From contig NZ_JANUGX010000037.1 of NCBI RefSeq assembly GCF_024753245.1, positions 1-64,000 on the forward strand: DNA of 64,000 nucleotides, written 5' to 3'. The DNA is from Massilia norwichensis. GTDB lineage: Bacteria; Pseudomonadota; Gammaproteobacteria; Burkholderiales; Burkholderiaceae_D. The position numbers and the translations under genes are program-made. The stretch's first letter is position 1, and every line of letters begins with the position of its first letter. Of this stretch, positions 60,444-64,000 are shown piece after piece. The notes beneath the pieces are model-generated. The model was not told the origin of the DNA and ran no database searches. It worked only from the letters and a program-made list of their open reading frames with translations.

Positions 60444-61502
60444 TCAGAAGGTGTAGCCGACCGACGGTGCCTTGTCCTCGAAGGCATCGAGCAGGCGCAG
60501 CAGCGGTTTGAGTTCGGTGTAGCGGTTGGCGGTCTTGCGCACGTAGTCCATCACGGTCGGCAGGTCGCCCAGGTAGTGCGGCTTGCCGTCGCGGTAGTTC
60601 AGGCGGCAGAAGATGCCGAGGATCTTCAGGTGGCGCTGCAGGGCCATGTATTCGAAGTCGCGGTAGAAGGCGTCGATGTCCGGATTGACCGGCAGGCCGA
60701 CCTGCTTGGCGCTTTGCCAGTAACGCACGACCCAGTCGAGCACGAATTCCTCGTCCCACTGGATGTAGGCGTCGCGCATCAGCGAGGCCAGATCGTAGGT
60801 GATGGGGCCGTACACGGCGTCCTGGAAGTCCAGCACGCCCGGATTGCCCTGGTCGAGGAACATCAGGTTGCGGGAATGGAAATCGCGGTGCATGAACACC
60901 TGCTGCTGGGCCAGCACGTTGGCGCAGATGGCTTCGAACACCTTGTCCAGCTTGGCCTTCTGGGCGTCGCTCATCTCGACGCCGAGGTGGCGGCCGATGA
61001 ACCATTCCGGGAACAGGTTCATTTCGCGCAGCACGAAGGCGCGGTCGAACTCCGGCAGCACGCCGGGCTGGCTGGACAGCTGGAACTTGATCAGGGCATC
61101 GACCGCGTCCGAGTACATGAAGGAGGCGTTGTCGACGTCCAGGCGCTGCAGGTAGGTGGTGGTGCCGAGGTCGGACAGCAGCAGGAAGCCGTCTTCGACC
61201 TTGCGGGCGACGATGGCCGGCACCGTCACGCCGGCGTCGAACAGCAAGCCGTCGACGTGGATAAAGGCCGGCACGTTTTCGCGTTCCGGCGGGGCGTCCA
61301 TGGCGATCAGGGTGTCGCCCAGCTTGGCGCGTAGCGCCGGAACAACATCGAGCCGGAAGTAACGGCGGAAGCTGGCATCGGCCGAGGCAGGGCGCAGGCT
61401 CCCGACCTCGACCAGGTCCAGAGTGCCCAGCCATGCGGTCAGCTGGGCCAGGCGGGCATCCTTGTCGATGGGGGCGGGAGTGTGTTGAGACAGAGAAGAC
61501 AT
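60444..61502 (-). CDS. amgK: N-acetylmuramate/N-acetylglucosamine kinase
   Basis: This 352-residue aminoglycoside-phosphotransferase-like kinase has the catalytic loop FMHRDFHSRNLMF and the metal-binding VLDFQDAVYGP. In the AmgK-MurU pathway it phosphorylates MurNAc at C1. It is divergent from lptD, with a 95-base gap, and upstream of murU, exactly as in pseudomonads. I chose the ATG at 61502, since the upstream extension would run into the lptD promoter. Confidence 0.9.
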   Translation of the reverse strand: MSSLSQHTPAPIDKDARLAQLTAWLGTLDLVEVGSLRPASADASFRRYFRLDVVPALRAKLGDTLIAMDAPPERENVPAFIHVDGLLFDAGVTVPAIVARKVEDGFLLLSDLGTTTYLQRLDVDNASFMYSDAVDALIKFQLSSQPGVLPEFDRAFVLREMNLFPEWFIGRHLGVEMSDAQKAKLDKVFEAICANVLAQQQVFMHRDFHSRNLMFLDQGNPGVLDFQDAVYGPITYDLASLMRDAYIQWDEEFVLDWVVRYWQSAKQVGLPVNPDIDAFYRDFEYMALQRHLKILGIFCRLNYRDGKPHYLGDLPTVMDYVRKTANRYTELKPLLRLLDAFEDKAPSVGYTF

Positions 61503-61542
61503 GAAGCGTCCCGGTGAATCCGGTTGATGAAAGGAATTCCCA

Positions 61543-61548
61543 TATAAT
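61543..61548 (+). promoter_or_regulatory. -10 element upstream of lptD
   Basis: TATAAT lies 50 bases before the lptD start. No good -35 is present at 17 bases. The position makes an upstream start codon for lptD unlikely. Confidence 0.45.
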
Positions 61549-61597
61549 AAGGGATTCAATCCAAAAAATCGCCCTCTATGGTGCAACGCGATCTTTC

Positions 61598-63889
61598 ATG
61601 AGCTGGATTACGGCCCTTCCTTTCCCGCCGCGGCGCGCCGCTGCCTTCTCCGCCCTCGTCGCCGTGGCCACGGGGCCGTTGTACGCGCAGACCGCCCCGA
61701 CGGCACCGCGCAACGACGACGACCAGCCCACGACCATGCGTGCCGAGGAGTTCAGCGGTCGCCCCGACCGTGAACTGAACATGTTCCGCAACGTCGAGGT
61801 CACGCGCGGCGCCACCGGCATCACCGCCGATACCGCCTGCTTCCGCCAGGTCGAAGACGAGGTCACGGCCCAGGGCCACATCAACATGTGGCGTTTCGGC
61901 GACCGCTACAAGGGCGACGCGCTGCAGCTGAACCTGGAAACCGGCAAGGGCTGGGTGCTGAACCCGGCCTACCATTTGCAGATGAACAACGGCCAGGGCA
62001 AGGCCGCGCGCATCGACTTCCTGGGCGAGAACCAGGCCCTGGTGCTGGACGGCACCTACAGCACCTGCGAAGGCCCGGATCCGGACTGGTACCTGAAATC
62101 CAGCACCCTGAACCTGGACAACGGCCGCGACGTCGGCACCGCCGGCAAGACCGTCATCTATTTCAAGGACGTGCCCATCGTCGGCCTGCCGGCGATGTCG
62201 TTCTCGCTGTCCGGCGCGCGCCGCTCCGGCTGGCTGCCGCCTTCGATCGGCACCGGTTCCAAGGGCGCCGCCGAGGTCATGGTGCCGTACTACGTCAACA
62301 TCGCGCCGAACCGCGACCTGACCCTGTACCCGCGCTATATCTTCAACCGCGGCCTGCAGATGGGCGCCACCGGCCGCTACATCGGCGAAACCGAGCGCGG
62401 CCCCTACAGCGGCGAGACCCACCTCGAGGTGCTGCCGAACGACCGCGTGGCCAAGCGCGACCGCTGGTGGATCGACACCCTGCACAGCCAGGTGCTGGCG
62501 CCGGGCTGGAGCTACGGCTGGAACGCGCACGCCGCGTCCGACAACGAATACCCGTCCGACTTCTCGCGCACGGTGGCGGCCAGCGCCGAGCGCCAGCTGC
62601 TGCGCGAGCTGCGCACCGACTACTGGGGTCATTACTGGAGCGTGAATGCGCGCGTCCAGAGCTACCAGGTGCTGCAGGACCCGGCGTCGCAGGACCCGAA
62701 CAACCCGAACGCCGCCGCGCTGCGCGTGCCGCGTCCGTATGACCGCTTGCCGCAGATTAATTTCCACGCTGGCCGCTACGACGTGCTGGGCGGCTTCGAC
62801 TGGTCGGCGGACGCCGAACTGGTGCGTTTCTCGCACCCGGACGACACCCTGGTGCAGGGCAACCGCGCCAACCTGGTCGGCCAGCTCAGCTATCCGATCG
62901 TGCGCCCGGGCTGGTTCTTCACGCCCAAGGCGATCGTGCACGCGACCCAGTACGACCTGGACAACAACGTCGATCCGACAACGAAGGAGCAGCGCAACCG
63001 GATTTCGCGCGTGCTGCCGACGCTGTCGCTGGACACCGGCCTGATCTTCGAGCGCCAGAGCGGCCTGTTCGGCGAGAATTCGACCCAGACCCTGGAGCCG
63101 CGCCTGTTCTACGTGCGTACCCCGTACAAGGACCAGAGCGCGATCCCGAACTTCGATACCGCGGTGGCCGGCTTCAACTACGCCCAGCTGTTCACCGAAA
63201 ACCGCTTCGTCGGCGCCGACCGCGTGTCGGACGCCAACCAGCTGACGGCGGCCGTGGTCTCGCGCTTCATCGAGCCCAACGGCGCCGAGCGCCTGCGCCT
63301 GGTGGTGGGCAGCCGCTACTACTTCAGCGACCCGCGGGTCGAGCCGCGCGTGCGCCTGAATCCCTCCGAAGCGCCGGAAGTCACGCGCTCGGACGCGCTG
63401 CTGGCGGCATCGGGCCGCATTTCCGAAGCCTGGAGCTTCGACAGCGGCGTACAATACGATGCGCAGAGCCGCAGCATGTACAGCATGAACTACGGGGTGC
63501 AGTGGAATCCGGCGCCGATGAAGGTCATGAACCTGGAGTACCGCTACCAGCGCGATACCTTCGGCCTTGCCAGCGGTTTCAGGAATGCCGACGTGTCGGG
63601 CCAGTGGCCGTTGTCGCGGCGCTGGTATGGCGTGGCGCGCGCCAGCTACTCGCTGCGCGACCGCAAGCTGCTCGAGGGCCTGGTCGGCCTCGAATACAAG
63701 GCGGACTGCTGGGTGTTCCGGATGGGCGCGCAGCGCTTCGTGACCGCGCTGCAGACGACCTCGACGCCGATCTTCTTCCAGCTCGAGCTCAACGGCCTGT
63801 CGCGCCTGGGCATCGGCAATCCGATCGAAACCTTTAACAAGAGCATCCCGGGCTATACCCGGCTGAACACCAATGTCGGCCGCCCTTGA
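61598..63889 (+). CDS. lptD: LPS-assembly outer-membrane protein LptD
   Basis: This 763-residue protein has a signal peptide (ending YAQ), an N-terminal OstA/LptA-like jelly roll (about 45-170, with TMRAEEFSGRPDRELNMFRNVEVTRG) and a 26-strand barrel. With LptE it puts LPS into the outer leaflet. The two conserved cysteines near the N-terminus and the pair near the C-terminus would form its disulfides, and I see Cys in DTACFRQ, STCEGPD and ADCWVFR. It is followed by surA and is divergent from amgK. Confidence 0.95.
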   Translation: MSWITALPFPPRRAAAFSALVAVATGPLYAQTAPTAPRNDDDQPTTMRAEEFSGRPDRELNMFRNVEVTRGATGITADTACFRQVEDEVTAQGHINMWRFGDRYKGDALQLNLETGKGWVLNPAYHLQMNNGQGKAARIDFLGENQALVLDGTYSTCEGPDPDWYLKSSTLNLDNGRDVGTAGKTVIYFKDVPIVGLPAMSFSLSGARRSGWLPPSIGTGSKGAAEVMVPYYVNIAPNRDLTLYPRYIFNRGLQMGATGRYIGETERGPYSGETHLEVLPNDRVAKRDRWWIDTLHSQVLAPGWSYGWNAHAASDNEYPSDFSRTVAASAERQLLRELRTDYWGHYWSVNARVQSYQVLQDPASQDPNNPNAAALRVPRPYDRLPQINFHAGRYDVLGGFDWSADAELVRFSHPDDTLVQGNRANLVGQLSYPIVRPGWFFTPKAIVHATQYDLDNNVDPTTKEQRNRISRVLPTLSLDTGLIFERQSGLFGENSTQTLEPRLFYVRTPYKDQSAIPNFDTAVAGFNYAQLFTENRFVGADRVSDANQLTAAVVSRFIEPNGAERLRLVVGSRYYFSDPRVEPRVRLNPSEAPEVTRSDALLAASGRISEAWSFDSGVQYDAQSRSMYSMNYGVQWNPAPMKVMNLEYRYQRDTFGLASGFRNADVSGQWPLSRRWYGVARASYSLRDRKLLEGLVGLEYKADCWVFRMGAQRFVTALQTTSTPIFFQLELNGLSRLGIGNPIETFNKSIPGYTRLNTNVGRP

Positions 63890-63921
63890 GCGTCTGGCCA
63901 TGGACAACTAGAAACCCTGAA

Positions 63922-64000
63922 ATGAGTGCTTCCCTGAATATGCGTACCACCCGTTTGCATCAAGTCAAGCTGGCCGCAGTGCTCCTGTGCGCCATCGCAG
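63922..64000 (+). CDS. surA: SurA-like periplasmic chaperone, 5' end only
   Basis: The frame from ATG 63922 stays open to the window end and encodes MSASLNMRTTRLHQVKLAAV followed by LLCAIA, which looks like the start of a signal peptide. Only 26 codons are visible. It is called from position alone, since lptD-surA is a widely conserved order in proteobacteria. An ATG at 63940 is an alternative start. Confidence 0.6.
   Translation, partial: MSASLNMRTTRLHQVKLAAVLLCAIA

Overview
The window is a stretch of ordinary chromosome from a high-GC betaproteobacterium. The best guess is the Oxalobacteraceae (a Massilia-like organism). The pointers are the split three-gene transhydrogenase, a Pseudomonas-like ast/aru operon, an amgK-murU pair next to lptD, a PEP-CTERM protein, several chemoreceptors with near-identical signalling tips, and many short GC-rich inverted repeats between genes. 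Coding density is high. I see no tRNA, rRNA, insertion sequence, prophage or CRISPR array.

Layout. 1-325: two tandem copies of a ~100-nt unit, each with the same 9-codon micro-ORF and a terminator. 326-3473: an unknown protein with an HDOD protein, then a DMT exporter and an AraC-type regulator with a DJ-1-like domain. 3738-15878: a complete arginine succinyltransferase operon (astC-aruF-aruG-astD-astB-gdhB-astE), with the large NAD-glutamate dehydrogenase inserted before astE, so arginine can be taken to 2-oxoglutarate. 15974-25296: two old yellow enzymes, a cell-surface adhesin-like lipoprotein, flavohemoglobin and its repressor NsrR (both with NsrR-type palindromes), an amino acid permease and an S46 dipeptidyl peptidase. 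25400-32900: phospholipase D, GlsB-type membrane protein, a glycine-zipper stress protein built of 60-residue repeats, a cytochrome b561 with two YceI proteins, and a TonB receptor.

33016-40405: purB, a GST and a sugar kinase, then an iron cluster with bfd, a PepSY membrane protein and bfr on one strand and feoA-feoB-feoC-like on the other, diverging from a region with two Fur-box-like sites. 40509-47799: a DUF72 protein, a PEP-CTERM exported protein, an alpha-amino acid ester hydrolase-like enzyme, a Cache chemoreceptor, a GST, a 5'-3' exonuclease and a receiver domain lacking its phosphoacceptor. 47872-51982: a GAF/degenerate GGDEF/EAL protein and a cheW-chemoreceptor pair. 52225-57131: mnmA with a Nudix hydrolase, and the pntAA-pntAB-pntB operon. 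57208-64000: amgK-murU-pepP-ubiH-like operon, divergent from lptD and the start of surA.

Almost everything here belongs to known families, and I found no clear new multi-gene system. The items most worth a second look are the tandem micro-ORF/sRNA-like units at the left edge, the modular glycine-zipper protein, the structured leader before gdhB, and the repeat elements at operon boundaries and inside the pnt operon.
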